NCBI GenBank assembly: GCA_946539635.1
Contig: CAMNHS010000011.1
Coordinates: 1-18,716, forward strand
Origin: an uncultured Prevotellaceae bacterium
GTDB taxonomy: Bacteria; Bacteroidota; Bacteroidia; Bacteroidales; Bacteroidaceae
Direction: 5' to 3'
DNA length: 18,716 nucleotides
Shown: positions 5,822-13,987 of the stretch, piece after piece
Layout: each line of letters begins with the position of its first letter
How positions within the stretch are numbered: position 1 is the first letter of the stretch
Translations under genes and position numbers: made by a program
The notes under the pieces: model-generated
What the model was told of the DNA's origin: nothing
What the model saw: only the letters and a program-made list of their open reading frames with translations
Database searches by the model: none

Positions 5822-7177
5822 TTAGAATGGTTTTTCTCTTTTTATTTTACGAATATAAACAGCTATCATAGCATAAGCCATTATGGCTGCTATGCCATCA
5901 GACAGCGGCATTGCAAGCCATACACCCTTGAGACCCATAAATTGTGGCAGGATAATAATCATTGGCACCAGAAATATGAGCTGTCGTGAGAGGCTAAGGA
6001 AGATAGACACCTTTGCACTTCCGATACTCTGGAAGAAGTTTGTGATAACCATCTGTGCCCCTATTATAATAAATAGAGCCATGATATATTGCATAGCTAC
6101 AACGGAATGTTCTATGAGAGACGGGTCGGAAGTAAACATGCTTGCTATGAATCTTGGACACAGCATAGCGATGAAGAAACCGACGGCACATACTAGCGTT
6201 CCCGTAATGGTAGCCAACTTTAACGCCTCCAGCATACGGTTATAGTTCTGTGCTCCGTAGTTATAACCTGTAATAGGCTGCATGCCCTGACAAACACCAA
6301 GCGTTATCATAACAAAGATGAATACTATGCGGTTGGCTATGCCATAGCCACCTACCGCCATATCACCACCATAGTGCATAAGGCTGTTGTTGATGAATAT
6401 TACCACGAGGCAGGCGCAGGCATTCATGGCGAATGGCGATATGCCGATGCTGATGATACCCTTTACTATTGATGACTCAAGATGCATCTTGGAACCCTCG
6501 AAATGTACCAGTTCAGTCTTTTTGTTGAACAGCCACCACTGACATACCAAAGCCAATACCTGAGAGAGGATAGTAGCAACAGCAGCACCTCGTATGCCCA
6601 TCTCGAAGGTATAGATAAACAGAGGGTCAAGAATGGCATTGATGATTACTGTTGCGATGGTAAGATACATAGCTTCCCGAGGCTTTCCGGCAGCACGAAG
6701 CATGGCATTAAGACCCAGGTGAAGATGGGTTACGGCATTGCCGAGAAGAATGATTACCATGTAATCGTGAGCATAGGGCAGGGTGGCATCACTGGCTCCG
6801 AAGAACCGTAGTATGCCATCGAGCCAAAAGAGACTCACGGCAGCAAAGAGAACGCCCACAGTGATGTTGAGCAGAACGTTATTACCCAGAATGCGGTTGG
6901 CTATGTCGTAATCGCGTTGTCCCAGCTTCACACTAAGAAGTGTGGATGCCCCGACACCTATTGCTGCACCAAAGGCAGCACTGAGATTCATAAAGGGAAA
7001 CGTAATAGCCAAACCCGCTATGGCAAGAGCTCCGACGCCTTGCCCGATAAAAATGCTGTCCACCACGTTGTACAATGATGTTGCTACCATAGCAACAATG
7101 GCGGGCAATGCATATTGTACCAACAATTGACCAATGGGCCTGGTACCTAATTCTAAAGCGGCTTTTTTATTCGACAT
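5822..7177 (-). CDS. MATE family multidrug/cation antiporter
   Basis: This is an inner-membrane efflux protein of the MATE superfamily, which exports drugs or other organic compounds using a sodium or proton gradient. From the chosen start it has 451 residues, the usual family length, with about twelve hydrophobic helices in two similar halves. The first helix carries ALPAIVAMVATSLYNVVDSI, followed by GVGASTLLSVKLGQ in the loop region typical of the family. The second half contains GVCQGMQPITGYNYGAQ. An ATG at 7195 lies in frame, but it would sit only a few bases after the predicted transcription start. MSNKKAALELGT at 7177 gives a leader of about 20 nt and a normal family N-terminus. It is the first gene of the minus-strand operon. 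The substrate cannot be told from sequence. Confidence 0.92.
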   Translation of the reverse strand: MSNKKAALELGTRPIGQLLVQYALPAIVAMVATSLYNVVDSIFIGQGVGALAIAGLAITFPFMNLSAAFGAAIGVGASTLLSVKLGQRDYDIANRILGNNVLLNITVGVLFAAVSLFWLDGILRFFGASDATLPYAHDYMVIILLGNAVTHLHLGLNAMLRAAGKPREAMYLTIATVIINAILDPLFIYTFEMGIRGAAVATILSQVLALVCQWWLFNKKTELVHFEGSKMHLESSIVKGIISIGISPFAMNACACLVVIFINNSLMHYGGDMAVGGYGIANRIVFIFVMITLGVCQGMQPITGYNYGAQNYNRMLEALKLATITGTLVCAVGFFIAMLCPRFIASMFTSDPSLIEHSVVAMQYIMALFIIIGAQMVITNFFQSIGSAKVSIFLSLSRQLIFLVPMIIILPQFMGLKGVWLAMPLSDGIAAIMAYAMIAVYIRKIKREKPF

Positions 7178-7203
7178 TATAGTGTGTTTATGCAATGCGG
7201 ATG

Positions 7204-7234
7204 CAAAGGTAAAAAAAATATGTGAGAAAACAAA
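7204..7234 (-). promoter_or_regulatory. Promoter of the MATE-kinase-purT-trmO operon
   Basis: On the minus strand, TTTG (7234-7231), a 19 bp spacer and TACCTTTG (7211-7204) form a near-perfect Bacteroidota promoter. Initiation would be at about 7197-7199, which favours the MATE start at 7177 over the ATG at 7195. Confidence 0.85.
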
Positions 7235-7301
7235 ATTTACTTGTCAAAAATATGACCCTTTTATAAAAATATTTCAGCGCATGCGTGTGAAGGCCAGAAA
7301 A

Positions 7302-8504
7302 ATGAGTACCTTCGCAGCTGTGCTTATATTTGAAGACGATAATAAGCAGTTAAGTCTTTCGGAAGCCAACAGTATGGTTCGGACTGCCGTAGAATCTGTA
7401 TTACCAGATGCTATGTGGGTGCAGGCGGAACTGATGGATATTCGCGAAAAGGGCCATTGCTACATGGAATTGGTGGAGAAGGACGATAGCGGAAATACTC
7501 CGATAGCCCAGGCGAGGGCCTGCTGTTGGAGTAATACCTGGCACGAGGTAAAAGAAAAATGGGAACATGTGATGGGTGAAAACCTCATGGAACGCGGCAT
7601 GAAGATGCTGTTTCTGCTAAAAGCCAACTTTCACGAGGCGTTCGGCTTTTCGTGGATAGTATTGGATATTGACCCTACCTATACCATTGGCGAGATGGCA
7701 CGAAATAGGAAGGAGATAATCAAGAAACTGAAGGAAGCAGGCATCTATGACATGCAAAGAGAACTCCCCGTTTCGCCATTTGCTAAGAGAATAGCTATTG
7801 TCAGTAGTCCTTCAGCAGCTGGTTATGAAGATTTCTGCAGACAATTGGAAGGAAATGATTACGGCTTTGCCTTTGAGGCAACCCTCTTTCCTGCTACTAT
7901 GCAGGGTGAGAATATAGAAGGAAGCATTATAGCAGCCCTGAACGCCATCAATGAGGAATTGGAGAAATATGATGTGGTAGTGATAATACGAGGAGGAGGC
8001 AGTGGTGCCGATCTGTCAGGTTTCGATACTCTGGCATTGGCAGAAAATGTTGCCAATTTCCCCCTGCCCATCATAACTGGCATAGGACACGACAGAGACG
8101 AAACGGTAATAGATGCCATAGCATGCGTAAGCCTGAAGACTCCGACTGCAGTTGCTGCATTTCTTATTGATAATCTTGCTGCAACACTGGAAAAACTCGC
8201 TAATAGTGCTGTCCGCATAACACGAGCTGTAGAAAGGCGGTTGGAGACAGAAAAGATAAAGATAGAGGGACTTGGGAAACAGCTGACGAGTAGTGTCGCG
8301 ATGTATTTCCTGAAACAAAAGCATACCCTGCAGATGATAGAGCAGAGAGTCGGGGCGGCAGATCCGATAAACATCCTCAGGAGGGGATACTCTATGGCGA
8401 TACATAATGGAAAGACCGTAAAGGATGCCACCCTGTTGAAGAAAGGCGATAGACTCACTCTCATAGCTGCGAAAGGAGACAGAGAGGTGGTAGTTGATAG
8501 TTAA
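7302..8504 (+). CDS. xseA: Exodeoxyribonuclease VII large subunit
   Basis: This is the catalytic subunit of exonuclease VII, a cytosolic enzyme that degrades single-stranded DNA into acid-soluble oligonucleotides. From the chosen ATG it has 400 residues. The N-terminal OB-fold region includes QLSLSEANSMVRTAVE and a segment with WVQAELMDIREKGHCYMEL. The catalytic domain carries RIAIVSSPSAAGYEDF, the conserved VVVIIRGGGSGADLSGFD segment, and ITGIGHDRDETVIDAIA. A coiled-coil-rich region precedes the C-terminal DPINILRRGYSMA motif. The frame is open upstream past 7134, but that extension crosses the divergent promoter region. MSTFAAV at 7302 is the best start, with ATG 7281 an alternative. It is the first gene of the long plus-strand run. 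Confidence 0.95.
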   Translation: MSTFAAVLIFEDDNKQLSLSEANSMVRTAVESVLPDAMWVQAELMDIREKGHCYMELVEKDDSGNTPIAQARACCWSNTWHEVKEKWEHVMGENLMERGMKMLFLLKANFHEAFGFSWIVLDIDPTYTIGEMARNRKEIIKKLKEAGIYDMQRELPVSPFAKRIAIVSSPSAAGYEDFCRQLEGNDYGFAFEATLFPATMQGENIEGSIIAALNAINEELEKYDVVVIIRGGGSGADLSGFDTLALAENVANFPLPIITGIGHDRDETVIDAIACVSLKTPTAVAAFLIDNLAATLEKLANSAVRITRAVERRLETEKIKIEGLGKQLTSSVAMYFLKQKHTLQMIEQRVGAADPINILRRGYSMAIHNGKTVKDATLLKKGDRLTLIAAKGDREVVVDS

Positions 8505-8520
8505 TGGTTATTGGAGAATG

Positions 8521-8703
8521 ATGAATGAAATAAAATACGAGGCTGCTTTGAAGCAGTTGCAGGAGATAGTTGAGAGATTGGAGAGTGGGCAGATGGATAT
8601 TGATGCTCTTGGGAAGGAGATAAAGAATGCTCAGGCCCTTATAAAAATGTGTAAAGAAAAACTAACAAAAACTGAGGAGGAAATAAATGCAATTATATCC
8701 TAA
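8521..8703 (+). CDS. xseB: Exodeoxyribonuclease VII small subunit
   Basis: This is the 60-residue partner of XseA; several small subunits wrap the large-subunit coiled coil in exonuclease VII. The sequence IKYEAALKQLQEIVERLESG matches the family core, followed by a second helix with IKNAQALIKMCKEKL and a terminal TEEEINAII. The start is chosen at 8521, four bases after GGAG (8513-8516); an adjacent ATG at 8518 would be too close to it. It begins 16 bases after the xseA stop and its last 17 bases overlap mrp, so the three genes are very likely cotranscribed. Confidence 0.93.
   Translation: MNEIKYEAALKQLQEIVERLESGQMDIDALGKEIKNAQALIKMCKEKLTKTEEEINAIIS
8674..8681 (+). promoter_or_regulatory. Strong Shine-Dalgarno site of mrp
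   Basis: GAGGAGGA lies six bases before the mrp ATG at 8687, inside the end of xseB. A full SD is uncommon in this window, where most starts follow A-rich sequence, and it fixes the mrp start. Confidence 0.7.
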
Positions 8704-9784
8704 ACTTATTACTGATGCGCTGGCTACTGTGATATATGCCGGCACAAAGAAGAATCTTATAGAGAGCGAGATGCTTGCCGACCAACCGAAGATTGACGGC
8801 ATGAAGGTTGAGGTGACACTTGTCTTTCCAAAGGAGACAGACCCTTTTATGGCTTCTACCGTAAAAGCCGCTGAAGCTGCTATCCACTATCATGTGTCGA
8901 AGGATGTGGAGGTGACGATAATGACAGAATACAAACAAGCAGCCCGTCCAGATGATGACCATCTGTTGCCAGAAGTGAAGAATATCATTGCTGTAAGCAG
9001 CGGCAAGGGGGGAGTAGGTAAGAGTACTGTTTCTGCAAACCTCGCTATCTCATTAGCACGATTAGGATACAGCGTAGGACTGTTGGATACAGATATCTTC
9101 GGTCCTTCGATGCCAAAGATGTTTAATGTAGAAGACCAACGCCCTTATGCCATAGAGAAAGATGGCAGGCAACTCATAGTGCCGGTAGAACAGTATGGAG
9201 TAAAGTTGCTGAGTATAGGATTCTTTGTAAATCCTAATACTGCAACACTATGGCGTGGCGGAATGGCTTGCAGCGCCCTAAAACAACTTATTGCCGATGC
9301 TGATTGGGGAGAACTTGACTACCTGATACTCGACACTCCTCCGGGCACCAGCGACATACATCTGTCATTACTTCAGACCCTCGCTATTACGGGTGCTGTT
9401 ATTGTAAGCACACCACAGCAGGTAGCCCTCGCTGATGCAAGGAAGGGAATAGATATGTACACCAACGATAAGGTGAATGTACCTATCTTGGGCTTGGTGG
9501 AGAATATGGCATACTTCACACCAGCCGAATTGCCAGAGAATAAATACTACATCTTCGGCAAAGAAGGTTGTAAGAATCTGGCTAAAGAGATGAATGTACC
9601 CCTTTTGGCACAGATACCAATAGTACAAAGCATCTGCGAAGATGGTGATAAAGGAACACCTGCTGCCCTCGATGTGGCATCACCAACAGGACAAGCCTTC
9701 ATCGCTTTGGCACAATCTGTTGTAACAGTAACAAACAGGCGTAATGCCGAACAGAAAAAAACAGAAAGGGTTCAGACAAATTGA
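8687..9784 (+). CDS. mrp: Mrp/ApbC/NBP35-type P-loop ATPase, iron-sulfur cluster carrier
   Basis: This is a cytosolic ATPase of the MinD/Mrp family, whose members bind and transfer Fe-S clusters to apoproteins. It has 365 residues. Residues 1-80 form an N-terminal MIP18/DUF59-like domain with VEVTLVFPKETDPFMAS. The deviant Walker A, SSGKGGVGKST, is at 104-114, Walker A' (LLDTDIFGPS) at 132-141, and the LDTPPGTSD motif at 215-223. At about 271-291 the family segment VENMAYFTPAELPENKYYIFG contains no cysteine, so the CxxC pair that bridges the cluster in E. coli-type Mrp is absent. It overlaps xseB by 17 bases and the next gene by four (TTGA). Fe-S function is assigned by family and is less certain without CxxC. 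Confidence 0.93.
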   Translation: MQLYPKLITDALATVIYAGTKKNLIESEMLADQPKIDGMKVEVTLVFPKETDPFMASTVKAAEAAIHYHVSKDVEVTIMTEYKQAARPDDDHLLPEVKNIIAVSSGKGGVGKSTVSANLAISLARLGYSVGLLDTDIFGPSMPKMFNVEDQRPYAIEKDGRQLIVPVEQYGVKLLSIGFFVNPNTATLWRGGMACSALKQLIADADWGELDYLILDTPPGTSDIHLSLLQTLAITGAVIVSTPQQVALADARKGIDMYTNDKVNVPILGLVENMAYFTPAELPENKYYIFGKEGCKNLAKEMNVPLLAQIPIVQSICEDGDKGTPAALDVASPTGQAFIALAQSVVTVTNRRNAEQKKTERVQTN

Positions 9785-12700
9785 AAAAGTTTTTTACGAT
9801 AGCTATCATGACAATAGGTGTGAGCATGTATATGCTTGCACAAAGTTATGATGCTCTTTGGAAGCAGTACAGAGGTTTCGCTGATAAAGATCAGCCGAAA
9901 TCAGCCCTTGCCATTCTGGAAAAGATAAAGACGAAGGCGGAGAAAGAAAAGAGTTATGGTAACCTGCTGGCAGCATTGCTGCGAGAGGTGAATCATCAGC
10001 GGGAGATTAGCAACGACTCGGGAAAGGTGTTCAGAAAACGTCTTGAGGAACGCATGAAGAATACCAATGACGGAGTAATGAAGACCCTGTACCGTTTGGC
10101 AGAGAGAGGTGGGGTAAATGTTGATTCGCTATTGACATCACCAGATTCTATGCTGTATAAGAGGGCGAACACAACAGACCCGTGGGTACCTTTCCTCACA
10201 ACAGGAAAAGACAGTAAGATTTTTAATAATGACCTGCTCCATGTAATTCTATTCGATATGTATGGAAAAGAGTTTGGGAAAGAGAAATTCGACAGCATCT
10301 ACGGCAAGGGAAACGAATATGTCAGCTATCGTCATACCAATGAAAAACAGGTGAAGACGGAACCGAGACTTTTTGCAAATGTAGAAAAGAAGGTTTCGAG
10401 CTCAAAAGACATAAAGATATACTTTGATAGAATAAGGAATCTGAAAGGTGTTGAAGGTACCATACATCGTGTCGGCACAAAGGAAAAACGTCAGATAACA
10501 AAAGCTTTTCCACAACATTCGGAGGAAGATTACTTTAATGATACTTTGGATATAGGCTCTTTGCAGGAAGGCAGATGGGTAGTAACCCTAAGGGATTTTG
10601 AAAAGAAAGTAGAAACTGTTTCGGACACTATTATTGTATCAGATACAAGAGTGATACAACTCTCGTTGCCAAATAAGCAGAAAAGATATGTTTTTGTTAA
10701 TGCTATAACAGGAGAAGAAACAACCCCAGATAGTTCGCTGATAGACAGGCGTCGTTGGAACGACTATACATATAACAGCAACAAGGGATATAAAAAATAT
10801 ACCGACATCTATACCGACCGTGCCATATATCGCCCGGGACAGAAGATAGAAGCTGCCATAATAAGAAGTTCCGTTATGAATGGCATCGAGACAAGTGCTG
10901 TTGCAGGAGAAAAGATGCACATACGACTGCTTGACAGTAAGGGCGAGAAGAAAGCAGAAAAATATGCTGTTACCGATACTTATGGAACGGCGGCTGTTGA
11001 CTTCATCCTCCCTGATGGTGACATCAGAAGCGGATATTGGCAACTTCTCACAGATGGGGCAAGTGCGTCATTCAGAGTTGAGGAATATAAGCGTCCCACA
11101 TTTGAGGTAAAGCTGAAAAAAGATAAGGACGAATATGCCGTTGGAGATACTGCCATCGTCAGTGGTGTTGCGAAGACATATAACGGCATACCTCAACAAA
11201 ATAGCAAGGTTGTTGTAAGCTATTACGATAGGAAAGATACTCTATATACCGATGGCGAAGGAACGTTTGAGGTGTCTGTGATGATAAAAGATCCGTTTGC
11301 ACAATCAAACGGCAGGAAAATCTATTACCCTTGGTGGCGTCATGTAAGAGTGGCAGCTGACGTAACAGACGGAAAAGGAGAAACACAAAGTGCAGAGTGC
11401 CATCTGTACGTAAAGCATACAAATCAGCCGGAAACACCTGAGGAACCCAAAGCAGAAATTAAGAAAGATACTACGAAATATCATATCTACTATACTGTTT
11501 TTGCAGGCAATAAAGTGTTGGAGAACAGTAAAATTTATACCGATACTGCTTCATTCGCAAATGCCTATACCTACAAACCAGAATATGGAGATGGTGCAAT
11601 GATTTGCTATGCATGGTGTAAGGATGATGTGATACAATTTGCAGAAAAGGTCGTCAGACGCCCATTGCCATCAAACAAACTGAAGGTGGAGTGGGGAACC
11701 TTTAGAGACAAGGTGGCGCCAGGCAGTAAGGAAACATGGACCCTGAAGGTGAGTCAGGAAGATGGAGTGATACAAAAGAATACCAAGCGTCAGCTGATGG
11801 CAGTACTGTTTGATGCTTCATTGGATGGCATCAGGAAACATTCGTGGAATATACATGACAGAAGACATCTTGCTATTCCGACATCATCGTGGTACACACC
11901 ATACATCGGCCATATCTTTATGTCTGGAAGGGCGAAAGATTGGGTGAAGTGGCGGAACTTCGATTTTACACACATAAATAGGGAATGCATAATAGATCCT
12001 CATTATGGAGTATTTGATTGCGTTGAGGTAGCAGCCCCAAGACTCATGATGGCGAAAGGAGTGGCAAATAGTAAAGCTATGCGACTTGGTTCGTTGCAGG
12101 TAACTGGTGCTACTGCAGATGGTATAGCTATGAAAGCCTCCGAGGTGGCAGAGATGACAGAAGAGATGATACCTATGCGAAGCAATTTTGGAGAAACAGC
12201 ATTCTTCTATCCAAAGGTGGAGACAGACGAAGAAGGAACAGTAGAACTCACCTTCACCATTCCAGAAAGTCTGACATCATGGCGCTTTATGGGTTTGGCT
12301 CACGATAAGGAAATGCGTGTTGGTATGATTGATACCACAATAGTAGCCCAAAAGCAACTGATGGTACAACCCAATATGCCGAGATTCTTGAGAGTAGGTG
12401 ACAAAGCAACGATAACGACAAATGTTACCAATAACTCTATTGAGGAGTCGCAGATTACTGTAAAGTTTTATGTGGGAAGAAAGAATTCTTCTAAGAAAGA
12501 AACAGTAAAAACCCAACGCTTAAAACTGAAAGCAGGAGAAACTGTCCCTGTTACATTCCCTATGGAGGCAGGAACAGATACAGCTACTTTGATATGCAAG
12601 ATTGTTGCGTCGAATGGAAAATATAGTGATGGCGAACAGCACGAGATTCCTGTGTTGGGAATAAAACAAACACTTGAGCCAGCTATTACTATATACAACT

Positions 12701-13965
12701 CGCCGAATGATATCATGATGGCAGCATTGCCAGACCTTTGTGTTCCTAAGAGCAGATGTGCCATCTGCCTGTCAAATGCTATGTATGCTAATGTGTTGAC
12801 AGCACATCTTCGTGATACCCTCGTGTCACCGGCAAATGATAACGTTATGATGCAACTCCTCAACCTGCAACGTAGCGATGGCTCGTTTGCTTGGTATCCA
12901 GGTATGGAGGGAAGCAAATATATGACGATGGCTGTATTAAAGACTCTTGCACGCATGCAGAAGATGACAGGCGGAAAGGGAATGCATACTGCATTGGCGT
13001 CAGCAGTAGATAAAGCCTATGACTACATGCAGAAAGCAATGGATAAGGAAGTTGCGGAGATGAAGAAATATAAGACCAGTTTCCTCAGCAATACCGCCCT
13101 CGACTGGATGTATGCCCTTGCCATAGACAAAGAAAGGAACAGTCGCAAATCTGCTACATATAAATACTTCTTGCGTCTGTTGGAAGATGCTACTAATAAA
13201 GCTGATATGGCGACAAAGGCTGTTGCTGCTATAGTGATGGATAATTCCCGTAAGAGTGATGAGGCTAAAACGTATTTAGAGTCGATAAAGCAGCATACTG
13301 TATATCGTGAGGATATGGGAAGATATTTTGATTCCTACAGGACTCATTATTCATGGTGTGACTATCGCATTCCTTCACAGGTGATGGCAATAGAAGCACT
13401 ATATGCTATTACCCCAGAAGACAACTGCACCATTACCCAGATGCAAAGATGGCTGGTGTCAGCAAAGCGTACGCAAAGTTGGGATAATCCCGTGAATAGC
13501 GTAAATGCTGTCAGCGCTTTCTATCTGAAGACAAAACCATGTGAGGAGGAGATAGCGAAGATGTACAGACAACCCAACGCAGAAGAACTTGAAGATATTA
13601 TAAAAGTAAAGCGTGAGATAATTACAGGAAAATCTAACCTCTCTGTTGGAGATAAAGTAAAAGTTCGCATAACGATAGAATCAGACAGAGATTATGACTT
13701 TGTTTCTGTTATAGACAACAGAGCAGCTTGCTTGGAACCAGTTCATCAGTTGTCAGGATACAGATATGGTTGCTATCAGCAGATGAAAGATAATAAGTCA
13801 GAATACTTCTTCAATCAGCTATCGAAAGGAACACATGTTATCGAAACAGAATATTATGTCACAAGGACAGGAGAATATACTTCTGGTTCTGCTATTGCAG
13901 TCTGCACCTATGCCCCAGAATATAGAGGCACAAGTGAAGGTAGTAAGATGACAATAAGCAAATAA
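9781..13965 (+). CDS. Exported alpha-2-macroglobulin family protein without thioester
   Basis: This is a large exported protein of 1394 residues. It starts at TTG 9781 in the TTGA overlap with mrp. That start gives a clear signal peptide, MKKFFTIAIMTIGVSMYMLA, with likely cleavage after Ala20 and no lipobox cysteine. The first ATG (M10) would lose the charged n-region. Macroglobulin signs are DRAIYRPGQK at about 347-356, VEEYKRPTFEV at about 435-445, and the block ETAFFYPKVETDEEGTVELT with PESLTSWRF near 806-835. An alpha-helical repeat domain starts near 1027 with DGSFAWYPG. The usual thioester CxEQ before the helical domain is missing; that region reads CVPKSRCAICLSNAMYAN. Many family members trap proteases in the periplasm, but without a thioester that role is uncertain. 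It is shorter than the roughly 1900-residue form I recall in related genera. Confidence 0.9.
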   Translation: MKKFFTIAIMTIGVSMYMLAQSYDALWKQYRGFADKDQPKSALAILEKIKTKAEKEKSYGNLLAALLREVNHQREISNDSGKVFRKRLEERMKNTNDGVMKTLYRLAERGGVNVDSLLTSPDSMLYKRANTTDPWVPFLTTGKDSKIFNNDLLHVILFDMYGKEFGKEKFDSIYGKGNEYVSYRHTNEKQVKTEPRLFANVEKKVSSSKDIKIYFDRIRNLKGVEGTIHRVGTKEKRQITKAFPQHSEEDYFNDTLDIGSLQEGRWVVTLRDFEKKVETVSDTIIVSDTRVIQLSLPNKQKRYVFVNAITGEETTPDSSLIDRRRWNDYTYNSNKGYKKYTDIYTDRAIYRPGQKIEAAIIRSSVMNGIETSAVAGEKMHIRLLDSKGEKKAEKYAVTDTYGTAAVDFILPDGDIRSGYWQLLTDGASASFRVEEYKRPTFEVKLKKDKDEYAVGDTAIVSGVAKTYNGIPQQNSKVVVSYYDRKDTLYTDGEGTFEVSVMIKDPFAQSNGRKIYYPWWRHVRVAADVTDGKGETQSAECHLYVKHTNQPETPEEPKAEIKKDTTKYHIYYTVFAGNKVLENSKIYTDTASFANAYTYKPEYGDGAMICYAWCKDDVIQFAEKVVRRPLPSNKLKVEWGTFRDKVAPGSKETWTLKVSQEDGVIQKNTKRQLMAVLFDASLDGIRKHSWNIHDRRHLAIPTSSWYTPYIGHIFMSGRAKDWVKWRNFDFTHINRECIIDPHYGVFDCVEVAAPRLMMAKGVANSKAMRLGSLQVTGATADGIAMKASEVAEMTEEMIPMRSNFGETAFFYPKVETDEEGTVELTFTIPESLTSWRFMGLAHDKEMRVGMIDTTIVAQKQLMVQPNMPRFLRVGDKATITTNVTNNSIEESQITVKFYVGRKNSSKKETVKTQRLKLKAGETVPVTFPMEAGTDTATLICKIVASNGKYSDGEQHEIPVLGIKQTLEPAITIYNSPNDIMMAALPDLCVPKSRCAICLSNAMYANVLTAHLRDTLVSPANDNVMMQLLNLQRSDGSFAWYPGMEGSKYMTMAVLKTLARMQKMTGGKGMHTALASAVDKAYDYMQKAMDKEVAEMKKYKTSFLSNTALDWMYALAIDKERNSRKSATYKYFLRLLEDATNKADMATKAVAAIVMDNSRKSDEAKTYLESIKQHTVYREDMGRYFDSYRTHYSWCDYRIPSQVMAIEALYAITPEDNCTITQMQRWLVSAKRTQSWDNPVNSVNAVSAFYLKTKPCEEEIAKMYRQPNAEELEDIIKVKREIITGKSNLSVGDKVKVRITIESDRDYDFVSVIDNRAACLEPVHQLSGYRYGCYQQMKDNKSEYFFNQLSKGTHVIETEYYVTRTGEYTSGSAIAVCTYAPEYRGTSEGSKMTISK

Positions 13966-13987
13966 TTTAAAATAGAATAGACGAAAA

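Noticed and set aside
5360..5989. Plus-strand open frame of 209 codons
   Set aside because: It is antisense to the cytidylate-kinase-like gene and the end of the MATE gene and shows no recognisable motifs.
7859..8464. Minus-strand open frame of 201 codons
   Set aside because: It is a shadow of xseA, rich in Ser and Arg as expected from the reverse of a coding frame.
12468..12956. Minus-strand open frame of 162 codons
   Set aside because: It is antisense inside the macroglobulin gene, with no start signals or family match.
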